From NCBI RefSeq assembly GCF_003574625.1, contig NZ_QNUJ01000011.1:124001-188000 (forward strand): 64,000 bases of DNA, given 5' to 3'. Position numbers and translations under genes: made by a program. Positions 53,911 to 63,822 of the stretch are shown in pieces. Each line of letters opens with the position of its first letter. The first letter of the stretch is position 1. This stretch comes from Shinella zoogloeoides (GTDB taxonomy: Bacteria; Pseudomonadota; Alphaproteobacteria; Rhizobiales; Rhizobiaceae). A model generated the notes under the pieces. The model saw only the letters and a list, made by a program, of their open reading frames with translations. It did no database searches and had not been told where the DNA came from.

Positions 53911-54666
53911 ATGAGTTCCAGCCCCGCCGCCACCGCCGCCATGCTCGCCATCGGCGACGAACTCCTTTCCGGGCGCACCAAGGACAAGAATATCGGCCAG
54001 CTCGCCGACATGCTCTTCCTCGCCGGCATCGACCTCAAGGAAGTGCGCATCGTCGGCGACGACGAAGACGCGATCGTCGATGCGCTGAACGCGCTGCGCG
54101 CGCGCCATACCTACGTCTTCACCTCCGGCGGCATCGGCCCGACCCATGACGACATCACCGCGGATGCCGTCTCCAAGGCGTTCGGCGTGCCGTGCCTGCA
54201 CGATCCGCTGGCGATGGAACTGCTCGGCGCGATGTATGCGCGGCGCGGCGTCGAGTTCAACGAGGCCCGCAAGCGCATGGCGCGCATGCCCGAGGGCTCC
54301 GTCCATATCGAGAATGCCGTTTCCACGGCGCCGGGCTTCCATATCGGCAATGTCTATGTGATGGCCGGCGTGCCGCAGGTCTTCACCGCGATGCTCGGCA
54401 CCGTCGTGCCGAAGCTCGAGGGCGGGCGGCCCATGCTCCAGCGTTCCGTCGCCTCGCCCTTCGGCGAGGGCGATATCGGCAGCGCGCTCGCCGAGATCCA
54501 GAAGAACCATCCGGAGACCAGCATCGGCTCCTATCCGCGCTTTTCGGAAAACCGCTTCTCGACGGAAATCGTCATCCGCAGCCGCGAGGAATCTCCGGCG
54601 CTTGCGGCCGAACGTGATATACTTGCGATGATTGCAGAAATCGCCGCGGCCAAGGCGGGCGTTTGA
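53911..54666 (+). CDS. CinA-like molybdopterin-binding protein
   Basis: A 251-residue protein with a MoCF_biosynth (molybdopterin-binding) domain. Landmarks are AAMLAIGDELLSGRTKDKN, VFTSGGIGPTHDDITADAV and VYVMAGVPQVFTAML, as in the CinA N-terminal domain. It lacks the C-terminal nicotinamide mononucleotide deamidase, so it is the single-domain CinA-like form widely present in alphaproteobacteria. The role is unclear. It is followed by a universal-stress gene. Confidence 0.88.
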   Translation: MSSSPAATAAMLAIGDELLSGRTKDKNIGQLADMLFLAGIDLKEVRIVGDDEDAIVDALNALRARHTYVFTSGGIGPTHDDITADAVSKAFGVPCLHDPLAMELLGAMYARRGVEFNEARKRMARMPEGSVHIENAVSTAPGFHIGNVYVMAGVPQVFTAMLGTVVPKLEGGRPMLQRSVASPFGEGDIGSALAEIQKNHPETSIGSYPRFSENRFSTEIVIRSREESPALAAERDILAMIAEIAAAKAGV

Positions 54667-54730
54667 TCCCGATCAAGGTTATGGCGTTTCGGCAGGCGCA
54701 AGGTTCGTGTGGACCAGACAGGAGGCCGAA

Positions 54731-55573
54731 ATGAGCTACAAGACCATCGTGGCGGTGCTGAGCGCCGCGGAGGATGCCGGCAAGGTGACGGACCACGCGC
54801 TTGCGCTCGCGCGCCGCACCGGCGGGCATGTCGTCGGCATTCACGCGGAATCGCCGGTCGTGGTCACGTTGATCGCGCCCATGGAATATCCCGACCCAAG
54901 CGCCGTCCTCGACCTGCAGGAACGCGCCCGCCGGCAATCGCGCGAGGTCGAGCAGGCCTTCCGCTCACGCTGCGAGCGCGACGACATCTCCTATGAATGG
55001 CGCCTCTTCACCGGCACCGCCGGCTATGCCTCGGCCGGCGTCATCGACAGCGCGCGCGGCGCCGACATCGTCATCGCCGGGCAGTTCGACCCGGACGCTG
55101 ACGGCCCGGCGCAGGAGGATATCGAAGACCTGCTCTACGAGAGCGGCCGCCCGGTCTACCTCGTCTCCAATGCGCCGGCCGGTCCCGAACCGATCGACCG
55201 GGTGCTGCTCGCCTGGAACGGCTCGAAGGAATCGGCGCGCGCCGCCTTCGATGCCCTGCCCTTCCTGACGGCAGCGAAGGAGGTCGAGATCTTCACCGTC
55301 GATCCGCCGGAGAACTCCATGCAGTCGCGCGAATTCTGCGGCGCCGAACTTGCGGCGACGCTCGCCCGGCACGGCATCAAGACCACCGTCGCCTCACGCG
55401 GATCGGAGCGGCATTCCGTCGCCGAGACCGTCAACCACCGTGCGACGGAGATCGGCGCAGGCCTCATCGTCATGGGCGCCTACAGCCATTCGCGGCTGCG
55501 CCAGCGCCTCTTCGGCGGCGTCACCAGCGCCATGATGCGCCACGCCCGCGTGCCGGTGCTGATGTCCCGCTGA
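54731..55573 (+). CDS. Tandem universal stress protein
   Basis: A 280-residue protein with two Usp domains. Domain 1 (about 1-145) starts [17 protein letters not shown]. Domain 2 (about 150-280) starts [18 protein letters not shown] and ends [36 protein letters not shown], with the G-x2-G-x9-G(S/T) type ATP-site pattern in the last part. The ATG follows CAGGAGGCCGAA. It is transcribed alone or with the preceding gene, 64 bp upstream. Confidence 0.92.
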   Translation: MSYKTIVAVLSAAEDAGKVTDHALALARRTGGHVVGIHAESPVVVTLIAPMEYPDPSAVLDLQERARRQSREVEQAFRSRCERDDISYEWRLFTGTAGYASAGVIDSARGADIVIAGQFDPDADGPAQEDIEDLLYESGRPVYLVSNAPAGPEPIDRVLLAWNGSKESARAAFDALPFLTAAKEVEIFTVDPPENSMQSREFCGAELAATLARHGIKTTVASRGSERHSVAETVNHRATEIGAGLIVMGAYSHSRLRQRLFGGVTSAMMRHARVPVLMSR

Positions 55574-55686
55574 AGCGGACTTCGCTGTGGATCGCCCGGC
55601 CTGCATGGCCGGGCGGCGATTTCCTTGAGCGGCGACTTGCATTAGAGAGAAGGAATCTTCTTTTTTCCGCCTATCAGGAGCCCGTC

Positions 55687-56184
55687 ATGTCGCTGCCCGA
55701 CAAAGCCTTCCCCGTTTCCTGGGATCAGTTTCACCGCGACGCGCGCGCGCTCGCCTGGCGGCTGGCGGACGGCGACCGCGAATGGAAGGCGATCGTCTGC
55801 ATCACCCGCGGCGGTCTCGTGCCGGCGGCGGTCATCTCGCGCGAACTGAACATCCGCCTGATCGAGACGGTCTGCGTCGCCTCCTACCACGATTATGTCT
55901 CGCAGGGCGACATGCACGTCCTCAAGGGAATCTCGTCGGAGCTCACCGAGCAGGGCGGCGAAGGCATCCTTATCGTCGACGACCTGACGGATACCGGCAA
56001 GACCGCCGCGCAGGTCCGCGCCATGCTGCCGAAAGCGCATTTCGCCGCCGTCTACGCCAAGCCCAAGGGCCGTCCGCTGGTCGACACCTTCGTCACCGAA
56101 GTCAGCCAGGACACCTGGATCTATTTCCCCTGGGACATGGGCTTCACCTACCAGGAGCCGATCGCCAAGGGCAGCCGCGGCTGA
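55687..56184 (+). CDS. gpt: Xanthine phosphoribosyltransferase
   Basis: A purine-salvage enzyme converting xanthine or guanine with PRPP into nucleotides. The PRPP-binding motif is [18 protein letters not shown] and the N-terminal part has [21 protein letters not shown]. The 165-residue length fits the Gpt family of E. coli. A ribosome site (CAGGAGCCCGTC) precedes the ATG. The gene is single and is followed by a 767-base gene-free region. Confidence 0.94.
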   Translation: MSLPDKAFPVSWDQFHRDARALAWRLADGDREWKAIVCITRGGLVPAAVISRELNIRLIETVCVASYHDYVSQGDMHVLKGISSELTEQGGEGILIVDDLTDTGKTAAQVRAMLPKAHFAAVYAKPKGRPLVDTFVTEVSQDTWIYFPWDMGFTYQEPIAKGSRG

Positions 56185-56345
56185 TAGCGGCGGCGTCTCG
56201 CCTGCCCTATGTGCCGGCGTTTCTTTCACGCCAGAGTCCTCGCCTTTTCCAGCCGTTTTCCGGGCGTTTCCGCCCGGGAAGCCGCAGCCTTGCGGCCGCT
56301 AAAAGGGGCCTCCGGCGAGTCGGGTTGACGGCAGGGAGAATCACT

Positions 56346-56523
56346 TTATCCACGGATCACAACTCTTCGGGGATGACTATTCCCTGATGTCGGGATGTCG
56401 AAAAATCCCTTCTTTTCACCCATGATTTTTTTTGCTTTTCCACAGAGGCATGTCACGCCGCCTCACCTTTCGGCCGGAACCTGCTGATTTTTCAGGCCTT
56501 GCGCGATGTCCCCATTTTCCACA
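56346..56523. promoter_or_regulatory. Cluster of DnaA-box-like sites
   Basis: Three sites lie on the same strand. TTATCCACG (56346-56354) has one mismatch. TTTTCCACA (56436-56444) and TTTTCCACA (56515-56523) match the relaxed consensus TTWTNCACA. The first two are 90 bp apart and the last two 79 bp. They precede nrdJ by 430-600 bp. Chance matches are possible in this AT-rich region, so binding needs testing. Confidence 0.45.
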
Positions 56524-56777
56524 GCCCACAGGCACAAGATATAGAGTTCAAACTTCATTCACAAACCAGCCCTTGACGAGAATCGGGCTGATGAGGTTAA
56601 TGAATTCCAAGTTGCGGCGGCGACTGGACCGTAAAGTTACGAGGTCGGTTCCCATCACGAAATCGCGTTTCCTGCGCATGCGGCGGGGCGGATGATCCGC
56701 TCACCGCAAGGGTGCTTCCGCGCCCGGTTTTTTGATGCGCCTTCGCGCCCGCAGGGTCTGGAATAAACTATCTGTTA

Positions 56778-56793
56778 ATACTATATTTAGTGT
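56778..56793. promoter_or_regulatory. NrdR-type box upstream of nrdJ
   Basis: ATACTATATTTAGTGT agrees with the NrdR-box consensus acaCwAtATaTwGtgt at nearly all core positions. It sits 159 bp before the nrdJ start. NrdR is the standard repressor of ribonucleotide reductase genes. A second box of the usual tandem pair is not obvious. Confidence 0.6.
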
Positions 56794-56951
56794 TTGCAGC
56801 CAAACTCAGCACAAGATACAGGACATCCGAGATCGATCGGGTTTCCCGCAAGGATTGGAAGATCGGGGCTGGCTGCAAGGGCATTGCGGCTGGACGGGGT
56901 TAATTGCGCCCTGTTTTCAAGGACAGGATGCGGCAGCAGAGGACAACGGAA

Positions 56952-59900
56952 ATGCGCATAGAACGTCGCTTCACAAAACCTGGCCAGTCGGCCTATGCGG
57001 AGATCGAGTTCCGCAAGGCCACCAGCGAGATCAAGAACCCGGACGGCTCCATCGTCTTCCGCCTGGCCGATATCGACGTGCCGGCGCAGTTCTCCCAGGT
57101 CGCCGCCGACATCCTCGCGCAGAAATACTTCCGCAAGGCCGGCGTGCCGGCGCGCCTGAAGAAGGTCGAGGAGAACGACGTTCCCTCCTTCCTGTGGCGC
57201 TCCGTGCCCGATACCGAAGCCCTGAAGGCGCTGCCGGAAAACGAGCGCTTCGGTTCTGAAACCGATGCCCGCCAGGTCTTCGACCGTCTTGCCGGCACCT
57301 GGACCTACTGGGGCTGGAAGGGCAAGTATTTCGCTTCCGAGGAAGACGCTGCCGCCTTCAAGGACGAACTCGCCTACATGCTCGCCACGCAGCGCGTCGC
57401 CCCGAACTCGCCGCAGTGGTTCAACACGGGCCTGCACTGGGCCTATGGCATCGATGGCCCCGGCCAGGGCCATTTCTATGTCGACCCCTTCACCGGCAAG
57501 CTGACCAAGTCCAGGTCGGCCTACGAGCATCCCCAGCCGCATGCCTGCTTCATCCAGTCCGTCGAGGACGATCTCGTCAACGAGAACGGCATCATGGACC
57601 TGTGGGTGCGTGAAGCGCGCCTCTTCAAATACGGCTCCGGCACCGGCTCCAACTTCTCGCACCTGCGCGGCGAAGGCGAGAAGCTTTCCGGCGGCGGCCG
57701 CTCCTCGGGCCTGATGAGCTTCCTGAAGATCGGCGACCGCGCAGCCGGCGCCATCAAGTCGGGCGGCACGACGCGCCGCGCCGCCAAGATGGTCGTGGTC
57801 GACATCGACCATCCGGATATCGAGGACTACATCAACTGGAAGGTCAAGGAAGAGCAGAAGGTGGCGGCGCTCGTCACCGGCTCGAAGATCGTCGCCGGCC
57901 ACCTCAAGGCCATCATGAAGGCCTGCGTCAATTGCTCGGCCGAGGGCGAGCGCTGCTACGACCCCGCCGAGAACCCGGCCCTCAAGCGCGAGATCCGCGC
58001 CGCCAAGAAGAGCCAGGTTCCGGAAAACTACATCAAGCGCGTCGTCCAGTTCGCCCGGCAGGGCTACAAGGACATCGAGTTCAAGACCTACGACACGGAC
58101 TGGGATTCGGAAGCCTATCTCACCGTTTCCGGCCAGAACTCCAACAACTCCGTCTCGCTGAAGGACGACTTCCTGCGCGCCGTCGAGAATGACGGGGAAT
58201 GGCACCTGACCGCCCGCAAGGACGGCAAGGTCATGAAGACGCTGAAGGCGCGCGACCTGTGGGAATCCATCTCCTACGCCGCCTGGGCGTCGGCCGATCC
58301 GGGCCTGCACTTCAACACGACGATGAACGACTGGCACACCTGCCCGGCTGCCGGCCCCATCCGCGCGTCGAACCCGTGCTCGGAATACATGTTCCTCGAC
58401 GACACGGCCTGCAACCTCGCCTCGTTGAACCTCCTGCAGTTCAAGGACGCGGCGACGAAGAAGATCGACATCGCCGATTACGAACATGCCGTGCGCCTGT
58501 GGACCATCGTGCTCGAAGTTTCGGTCATGATGGCACAGTTCCCCTCGCGCCAGATCGCCGAACTTTCCTACGAGTACCGCACACTCGGCCTCGGCTATGC
58601 GAACATCGGCGGCCTGCTGATGTCCTCGGGCATCCCATATGACTCGGCCGAAGGCCGCGCCATCGCCGGTGCGCTGACCGCCATCATGACGGGCGTCGCC
58701 TATGCGACCTCGGCCGAGATGGCAGGCGAGCTCGGCCCATTCCCGGGCTTTGCGCCGAACCGCGACAACATGCTGCGCGTCATGCGCAACCACCGCCGCG
58801 CCGCCTATGGCGAGACGGCGGGCTATGAGGCGCTGTCGGTCAACCCGGTCGCCCTCATCCATGACGAATGCTCCGATCCGGCCCTGGTCGCCCATGCCAC
58901 CGCGGCCTGGGACAAGGCCGTGGCGCTCGGCGAGAAGCACGGCTACCGCAACGCCCAGACGACCGTCATCGCGCCGACTGGCACGATCGGCCTCGTCATG
59001 GACTGCGACACGACCGGCATCGAGCCCGACTTCGCCCTGGTGAAGTTCAAGAAGCTCGCCGGCGGCGGCTACTTCAAGATCATCAACCGCGCCGTGCCGG
59101 AAGCGCTGCGCACGCTCGGCTATTCGGAAAGCCAGATCGCCGAGATCGAGGCCTATGCCGTCGGCCATGGCAATATGAACCAGGCGCCGGCCATCAACCC
59201 GTCGACGCTGAAGGCCAAGGGCTTCACCGACGAGAAGATCGAAGCCGTCAATGCGGGCCTGAAGTCCGCCTTCGACATCAAGTTCGCCTTCAACCAGTGG
59301 ACGCTCGGCGCCGACTTCCTGAAGGAGACGCTGAAGGTCACGGACGAGCAGCTTTCGGACATGTCCTTCAACCTGCTGGAGCATGTCGGCTTCACGAGGA
59401 AGGACATCGAGGCGGCGAACATCCACGTTTGCGGCGCGATGACGCTGGAAGGCGCCCCCTTCCTCAAGGCCGAGCACCTGCCGGTCTTCGATTGCGCCAA
59501 TCCGTGCGGCAAGATCGGCAAGCGCTACCTTTCGGTCGAAAGCCATATCCGCATGATGGCGGCGGCCCAGCCGTTCATCTCGGGCGCCATCTCCAAGACG
59601 ATCAACATGCCGAACGAGGCGACCGTCGAGGACTGCAAGAACGCCTACATGCTCTCCTGGAAGCTCGCGCTGAAGGCCAACGCCCTCTACCGCGACGGCT
59701 CCAAGCTCTCGCAGCCGCTCAACGCCTCACTGATCGAGGATGAGGAGGACGAGGACGATGCCGTCGAGGCGCTGGTCGCCGCGCCCGCCGCCGCCCAGGC
59801 CGTGCAGGTCACGGAGAAGATCGTCGAGCGGATCGTCGAGCGCCTGGTGCGCGACCGCGAGAAGCTGCCGAACCGCCGCCAGGGCTACACCCAGAAGGCC

Positions 59901-60767
59901 GTCATCGGCGGGCACAAGGTGTATCTGCGCACCGGCGAATTCGGCGACGGCCGCCTCGGCGAGATCTTCATCGACATGCACAAGGAAGGCGCCGCCTTCC
60001 GTGCGATGATGAACAACTTCGCCATCGCCATCTCGCTGGGCCTGCAGTACGGCGTACCGCTCGAAGAATATGTGGAGGCCTTCACCTTCACCAAGTTCGA
60101 GCCGGCCGGCATGGTCATCGGCAACGATGCGATCAAGAACGCCACGTCGATCCTCGACTACGTCTTCCGCGAGCTTGCCGTCTCCTATCTCGGCCGCCAC
60201 GACCTTGCCCATGTCGACACGTCCGACTTCGGCAACACGGCGCTCGGCAAGGGCATCCAGGAAGGCAAGACGAACCTGATCTCGACCGGCTGGACGCGCG
60301 GCCACAAGCCGACCCTCGTCCAGGGCGGACAGAGCGAGCGCTCGCTTTCCGAGCCGAAGGGTGCAGCCACCGCCGCGCCCGCCAAGGCAGCCTCGACCGG
60401 CAACGTCACCTCCTTTGCCGGCAGCGCCGCCCGCAAGCTGGAGCCGGCAACCGCCATCGCCACCTCCGAAATCGTCGCCTTCAAGCGCGACTACGAGGAA
60501 CGCGCCGCCGAACTGGCCGAGGAGATCGCGGAAGAGGTAGCGGACGAAGCGCCCGAAAGCGTGACCGCGCTCTTCTCCGACAAGGCCGCCGCCGAAGCCG
60601 CCAGCGCCAAGGCCGAAGCCAAGAAGCTGGAAGCCGAACGCCGCATGCGCTCCATCGCACAGGGCTATACGGGCAACATGTGCTCCGAGTGCCAGAACTT
60701 CACCATGGTGCGCAACGGCACCTGCGAGAAGTGCGACACCTGCGGCGCGACCAGCGGCTGCAGCTAA
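56952..60767 (+). CDS. nrdJ: Vitamin B12-dependent ribonucleotide reductase (class II)
   Basis: A 1271-residue class II reductase that makes deoxyribonucleotides with adenosylcobalamin and so works with or without oxygen. The start at 56952 ([20 protein letters not shown]) is taken. Substrate-site features are [10 protein letters not shown] and [16 protein letters not shown]. The catalytic region includes [24 protein letters not shown] late [21 protein letters not shown] loop follows. The C-terminus is a zinc ribbon with CSECQNF...CEKCDTCG, which serves in redox exchange. It is the likely main reductase in many rhizobia. A perfect terminator follows. Confidence 0.97.
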   Translation: MRIERRFTKPGQSAYAEIEFRKATSEIKNPDGSIVFRLADIDVPAQFSQVAADILAQKYFRKAGVPARLKKVEENDVPSFLWRSVPDTEALKALPENERFGSETDARQVFDRLAGTWTYWGWKGKYFASEEDAAAFKDELAYMLATQRVAPNSPQWFNTGLHWAYGIDGPGQGHFYVDPFTGKLTKSRSAYEHPQPHACFIQSVEDDLVNENGIMDLWVREARLFKYGSGTGSNFSHLRGEGEKLSGGGRSSGLMSFLKIGDRAAGAIKSGGTTRRAAKMVVVDIDHPDIEDYINWKVKEEQKVAALVTGSKIVAGHLKAIMKACVNCSAEGERCYDPAENPALKREIRAAKKSQVPENYIKRVVQFARQGYKDIEFKTYDTDWDSEAYLTVSGQNSNNSVSLKDDFLRAVENDGEWHLTARKDGKVMKTLKARDLWESISYAAWASADPGLHFNTTMNDWHTCPAAGPIRASNPCSEYMFLDDTACNLASLNLLQFKDAATKKIDIADYEHAVRLWTIVLEVSVMMAQFPSRQIAELSYEYRTLGLGYANIGGLLMSSGIPYDSAEGRAIAGALTAIMTGVAYATSAEMAGELGPFPGFAPNRDNMLRVMRNHRRAAYGETAGYEALSVNPVALIHDECSDPALVAHATAAWDKAVALGEKHGYRNAQTTVIAPTGTIGLVMDCDTTGIEPDFALVKFKKLAGGGYFKIINRAVPEALRTLGYSESQIAEIEAYAVGHGNMNQAPAINPSTLKAKGFTDEKIEAVNAGLKSAFDIKFAFNQWTLGADFLKETLKVTDEQLSDMSFNLLEHVGFTRKDIEAANIHVCGAMTLEGAPFLKAEHLPVFDCANPCGKIGKRYLSVESHIRMMAAAQPFISGAISKTINMPNEATVEDCKNAYMLSWKLALKANALYRDGSKLSQPLNASLIEDEEDEDDAVEALVAAPAAAQAVQVTEKIVERIVERLVRDREKLPNRRQGYTQKAVIGGHKVYLRTGEFGDGRLGEIFIDMHKEGAAFRAMMNNFAIAISLGLQYGVPLEEYVEAFTFTKFEPAGMVIGNDAIKNATSILDYVFRELAVSYLGRHDLAHVDTSDFGNTALGKGIQEGKTNLISTGWTRGHKPTLVQGGQSERSLSEPKGAATAAPAKAASTGNVTSFAGSAARKLEPATAIATSEIVAFKRDYEERAAELAEEIAEEVADEAPESVTALFSDKAAAEAASAKAEAKKLEAERRMRSIAQGYTGNMCSECQNFTMVRNGTCEKCDTCGATSGCS

Positions 60768-61078
60768 GCGGCCAGGACCGACCTGATAAACGAAAACCCG
60801 GGGAGCGATCCCCGGGTTTTCCGTTTCAATGCCACTCACGGCTCACAGCCGAGGATTCACGCGGCACGGAACGCCCTTACCTTTCTGGCAAATACGCGCC
60901 CATTTTCCCGCCCCCGGCCGATGGCAGCGGCAAACCCGGCCGAAACCGACGAACTGCGGCAGGCACCTTTCCCGCCACACCGCAATGCATTGCAGCCTCG
61001 GCATGCACACGGTACATGCAAACCTCCCGTTACGGGAATCGACCTGAACCGAATCCCGTGATGCAGAAGGAACAGTCG
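60768..61078. other. Intergenic region between nrdJ and the EEP-domain gene
   Basis: These 311 bases contain the nrdJ terminator and, near 61026-61038, a palindrome TCCCGTTACGGGA. No gene is supported; any open frames are short with poor ribosome sites. Confidence 0.5.
60793..60820. terminator. Rho-independent terminator of nrdJ
   Basis: A perfect 12-bp stem AAAACCCGGGGA / TCCCCGGGTTTT with a 4-base loop, 25 bp after the stop, ending in T's. Confidence 0.92.
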
Positions 61079-62068
61079 ATGCAGACAACGCCGCGCCGGG
61101 GGCTGGTCGCCCTTGCCTATCGCGTCCTCATCCTGCCGGGCGTCATCGCCTATCTCTTCGCCGTCAGCGTCGTGGTGCTTGCCGCCGACCGATTCTGGCT
61201 CGTCGATCTCCTCACCTTCGCCTGGCCCTATGTGGTGACCATCGGCGCCCTCTTCCTCGTCGGCGCCCTGGTGACGCGGCGGCTGAAGGCGATCGCGATG
61301 GCGCTGCTCGGCATCGGCGTCGCGCTCATTCCCGCCTTCGACGTGCCGACCGCCCGCCCCGCCCGCGATGGAGGGCTCAAGGTCCTCACGGCCAATCTGT
61401 TCGTCGGAAATGTCGAGGGACCCGCCGGCTTCATCGAGATCCTGCGCCGGGAAAAGCCCGACATCGTGGTTCTGGAGGAAACGACCCGCGTCTGGGACGA
61501 GGCGCTTTCGGCCGCCGGACTCTACCCTTACCAAAGCAGCACGGAAAGCCGCGCACGCGACAGCCTGAAGGTCTTTTCCCGCCTGCCGATCCGCGCCGAG
61601 ACCGAGCTGAAGCGCGCCTTCACCGAGGAGCGCGCCTACAAGCAGCCGCTGCGCCTCGAGCTCGACCTCGGCGGAAAGCCGCTCTTCCTCTACGCCTTCC
61701 ATCCCGAAACGCCGCGCCGGCCCTGGCAGTGGCGCGACCGCAACGCCTATCTTTCCGCCGCCGCCGATGCGGTAAAGGGCGATCTCGAAAAGGGCCCGGT
61801 CATCGTCGCCGGCGACTGGAACACGCCCACCTGGTCGCCGTTCTTCCGCGGCTTCCTGCGGCAGGCCGGCCTTGCCTCCACCGCGGGCGGCTGGCTGCAG
61901 CCGGTGACGCGCTTCAGCATGAAGCTCGTCGCCCTCGCCTATATCGGCGCCTCGATCGACCATATCGTCGTGTCGCCGGATATTTCCGTGCGGGCGCATC
62001 GCATCGGCCCGGCCTTCGGCTCGAACCACCTGCCGGTCATCGCCGAGCTTTCGCTGCCGGAGAGCTAG
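61079..62068 (+). CDS. Membrane-anchored endonuclease/exonuclease/phosphatase-family protein
   Basis: A 329-residue inner-membrane protein with three N-terminal helices (about residues 10-90) and a C-terminal EEP-fold domain (about 100-325). The EEP motifs are LTANLFVGN, the Glu in VVLEETTRVWDE, HPETPRRPWQW, VIVAGDWNTPTWSPFF and SNHLPVIAEL with the catalytic His. The family includes phosphodiesterases and nucleases, so the substrate is unknown. AAGGAAC precedes the ATG at 61079. An upstream ATG at 61061 is possible. Single gene. Confidence 0.88.
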   Translation: MQTTPRRGLVALAYRVLILPGVIAYLFAVSVVVLAADRFWLVDLLTFAWPYVVTIGALFLVGALVTRRLKAIAMALLGIGVALIPAFDVPTARPARDGGLKVLTANLFVGNVEGPAGFIEILRREKPDIVVLEETTRVWDEALSAAGLYPYQSSTESRARDSLKVFSRLPIRAETELKRAFTEERAYKQPLRLELDLGGKPLFLYAFHPETPRRPWQWRDRNAYLSAAADAVKGDLEKGPVIVAGDWNTPTWSPFFRGFLRQAGLASTAGGWLQPVTRFSMKLVALAYIGASIDHIVVSPDISVRAHRIGPAFGSNHLPVIAELSLPES

Positions 62069-62069
62069 A

Positions 62070-62168
62070 GCACTTTCGCTTTTCTTCGAATCGCGAAAAC
62101 GCTCTATCCGTTTGTTTCTACGCAATTCCGGACGCAAAACCGCTGCGCACTTTTGCTGGATTGCTCTA
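62070..62168. repeat. Dispersed rhizobial palindromic repeat
   Basis: Inverted ends TAGAGC/GCTCTA flank two hairpins. The first is CACTTTCGC...GCGAAAACG and the second contains ACGCAATTCCGGACGCAAAA. The core at 62121-62144 recurs in inverted form at 42845-42868. Similar elements are known to be widely scattered between genes in rhizobial genomes. Confidence 0.75.
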
Positions 62169-62227
62169 ACCCTTCGCCCCCGCCGCAAAACACGCTATCC
62201 TGAGAAACACGACCGAAGGAGACGACC

Positions 62228-62398
62228 ATGGCGACGGAAAAGGACAGCCCCAAGGCCTCGCTGAAAAAGGAACAGGCCCGCCAGAAGGAAAAGAGCCTCA
62301 AGGCCGAGCAGGACGACTATCTGGAAGAAGCGCTGGAGGAGACCTTTCCGGCCAGCGACCCGATCGCGCCCGGCGACGTCAGGGACCACGCGAAGTAA
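62228..62398 (+). CDS. Small acidic hypothetical protein with ETFPASDP motif
   Basis: A 56-residue protein, mostly charged helix (SPKASLKKEQARQKEKSLK) followed by EEALEETFPASDPIAPGDV. The (E/D)xFPASDP motif recurs in many small proteobacterial proteins of unknown function. AAGGAGACGACC precedes the ATG, an excellent ribosome site. It lies 9 bp before an alpha/beta hydrolase gene on the same strand, possibly cotranscribed. Confidence 0.8.
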   Translation: MATEKDSPKASLKKEQARQKEKSLKAEQDDYLEEALEETFPASDPIAPGDVRDHAK

Positions 62399-62407
62399 GA
62401 TGGCCGC

Positions 62408-63043
62408 ATGAGCCTGCCCTTCCTCTTCACCGGCCCGCAGGATGCGCTCGCCACCCTGCTGCTTGCCCATGGCAGCGGCGCGCCGATGGATTCGCCGGCG
62501 ATGAATGCTGCGGCGACGGCGCTGGCGGCCGAAGGCCTGCGCGTCGCCCGCTTCGAATTCTCCTACATGGTGGCGCGGCGCACGGAGGGCAGCCGCAGGC
62601 CGCCGCCGAAGGCCGAGACCCTGAACCCGGAATTTTGCGCCGCCGTCGCCGAGCTCGGCGCTACGGGCAAGCTCGTCATCGGCGGCAAGTCGATGGGCGG
62701 GCGCGTCGCCAGCATGGTGGCGGACGGGCTTTACGCCGAAGGGCGCATCGCCGGCCTCCTCTGCCTCGGCTATCCCTTCCACCCGCCGGAAAAGCCGACG
62801 CAGCTTCGCACCGCGCATCTGACGACGCTTCGCGTGCCGGCGCTGATCTGCCAGGGAACGCGCGATCCCTTCGGCACGAGCGAGGAGGTTCCGGCCTATG
62901 GCCTGCCGGAGCGCATCCGCTTCCTGTGGCTCGAGGACGGCGACCATGACCTCAAGCCCCGCAAGAGCATTTCCGGCTTCTCCGCCGCCGACCACCTTGC
63001 CACGATGGCGAAGACGGTGAAGGCCTGGACGGAAAGGCTCTGA
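62408..63043 (+). CDS. Alpha/beta-fold hydrolase
   Basis: A 211-residue single-domain hydrolase. The nucleophile elbow is GGKSMGGRVAS (Ser near residue 97), preceded by LLAHGSGAPMDSPAMNAAATAL (oxyanion region) and followed by VPALICQGTRDPFGT with the catalytic Asp and EDGDHDLKPRK with the catalytic His. The KSMGG pattern belongs to the small TEX30/YdeN-like group. Substrate unknown. It follows a 56-residue gene. Confidence 0.88.
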   Translation: MSLPFLFTGPQDALATLLLAHGSGAPMDSPAMNAAATALAAEGLRVARFEFSYMVARRTEGSRRPPPKAETLNPEFCAAVAELGATGKLVIGGKSMGGRVASMVADGLYAEGRIAGLLCLGYPFHPPEKPTQLRTAHLTTLRVPALICQGTRDPFGTSEEVPAYGLPERIRFLWLEDGDHDLKPRKSISGFSAADHLATMAKTVKAWTERL

Positions 63044-63507
63044 GCTGTTCCGCGGGAAACAGCGCGCCAATCCAGCCCATGCGACATTTCTCCTACCGGA
63101 TGGCTCCTGCCCTCCGCGCAAAACGCGTCCGCGTCTGCCACCGAGCGAGCCGCCGATATGGGTCGATCGGCCGGGCCCCGCCGGCAGACGGCCTCACGGG
63201 CGCGGCGAAGCCCGGATGCACCTCTCCGCATCCGGGCTTCGCCCTTTGCGGAGATTTCGCCCGCCAATCTCTCCGGCCTCGGCCACCGCGGTAGAGTCGC
63301 TTTCGCAATGACGGCTCTTTGACATCGGCATGCTCATCCAACGCGCCTGCGACTTTGAATCAAGTCGCTGCGGACTTGAATCCGCTTTCCAGGACAACCG
63401 TTTGAATATGCGTCACTATTGCCTAGGGAGCCGCATCGCCTGCGAGAAGGGAACGTTAACCGGCGCATGCCATCATATCAGCGCTATCCCAGATATCCGG
63501 GCGACCC
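63044..63507. other. Intergenic region with hairpins
   Basis: This 464-base gap has no supported gene. It contains a strong 15-bp hairpin at 63205-63242 and two adjacent hairpins at 63349-63385, and gives way to the DUF1883 gene. The part around 63300-63420 is slightly AT-rich. Function is unclear. Confidence 0.5.
63205..63242. repeat. Strong perfect hairpin
   Basis: A 15-bp perfect inverted repeat GCGAAGCCCGGATGC / GCATCCGGGCTTCGC with an 8-base loop. No following T-run, so it may be a palindromic repeat or a weak terminator. Confidence 0.6.
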
Positions 63508-63822
63508 ATGGCGCACAGCTTTTCCTATACGCATTACGACCTCGACATGCAGCGCAGCGGCACGGTGATCGAGATCACGCTTTCGGCCGTCGCCAATGTG
63601 CGCCTGATGAGCCATGCCAATTTCGATCTCTTCAGGAATGCCCGCCAGCACAAGTTCCTCGGCGGCGTTGCAAAGCAATCGCCGATCCGGCTGAAGATTC
63701 CGCAAAGCGGCCACTGGCATGTGGTGGTGGACATGGAGGGCCTTCCCGGCAAGGCGGAATCCTCGATCAAGCTGGTGCCGCAGGCGCCGCAGAAGCCGGC
63801 GCCCCGCTTCGGCGCCGCCTAG
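63508..63822 (+). CDS. DUF1883 domain protein
   Basis: A 104-residue protein of the DUF1883 family. The pattern YTHYDLDMQRSGTVIEITLS, VRLMSHANFDLFR and SGHWHVVVDMEG is diagnostic. Function unknown; members often appear with TIR domains elsewhere but not here. The stop shares bases with the convergent rarA stop (CTAG). No RBS is clear in front of the ATG. Confidence 0.85.
   Translation: MAHSFSYTHYDLDMQRSGTVIEITLSAVANVRLMSHANFDLFRNARQHKFLGGVAKQSPIRLKIPQSGHWHVVVDMEGLPGKAESSIKLVPQAPQKPAPRFGAA

Larger units (their letters stand above)
56185..56951. other. Long regulatory/intergenic region upstream of nrdJ
   Basis: A 767-base gap in an otherwise dense region. It holds DnaA-box-like sites, two GANTC methylation sites (about 56337 and 56579), an NrdR-like box overlapping a near-match to a CtrA half-pair, and probably the nrdJ leader. 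A 31-codon basic ORF (56598-56693) exists but is not convincing. Composition becomes AT-rich near 56420-56440 and 56760-56795. Confidence 0.6.

Noticed and set aside
56598-56693. 31-codon basic ORF (MNSKLRRRLDRKVTRS...) behind GAGGTT
   Set aside because: Too short, Arg-biased and without any second line of evidence; it may be only chance, though a leader peptide cannot be excluded.
56787-59546. A 919-codon minus-strand open frame opposite nrdJ
   Set aside because: Low-complexity, no recognisable domain, and fully antisense to a well-conserved reductase.
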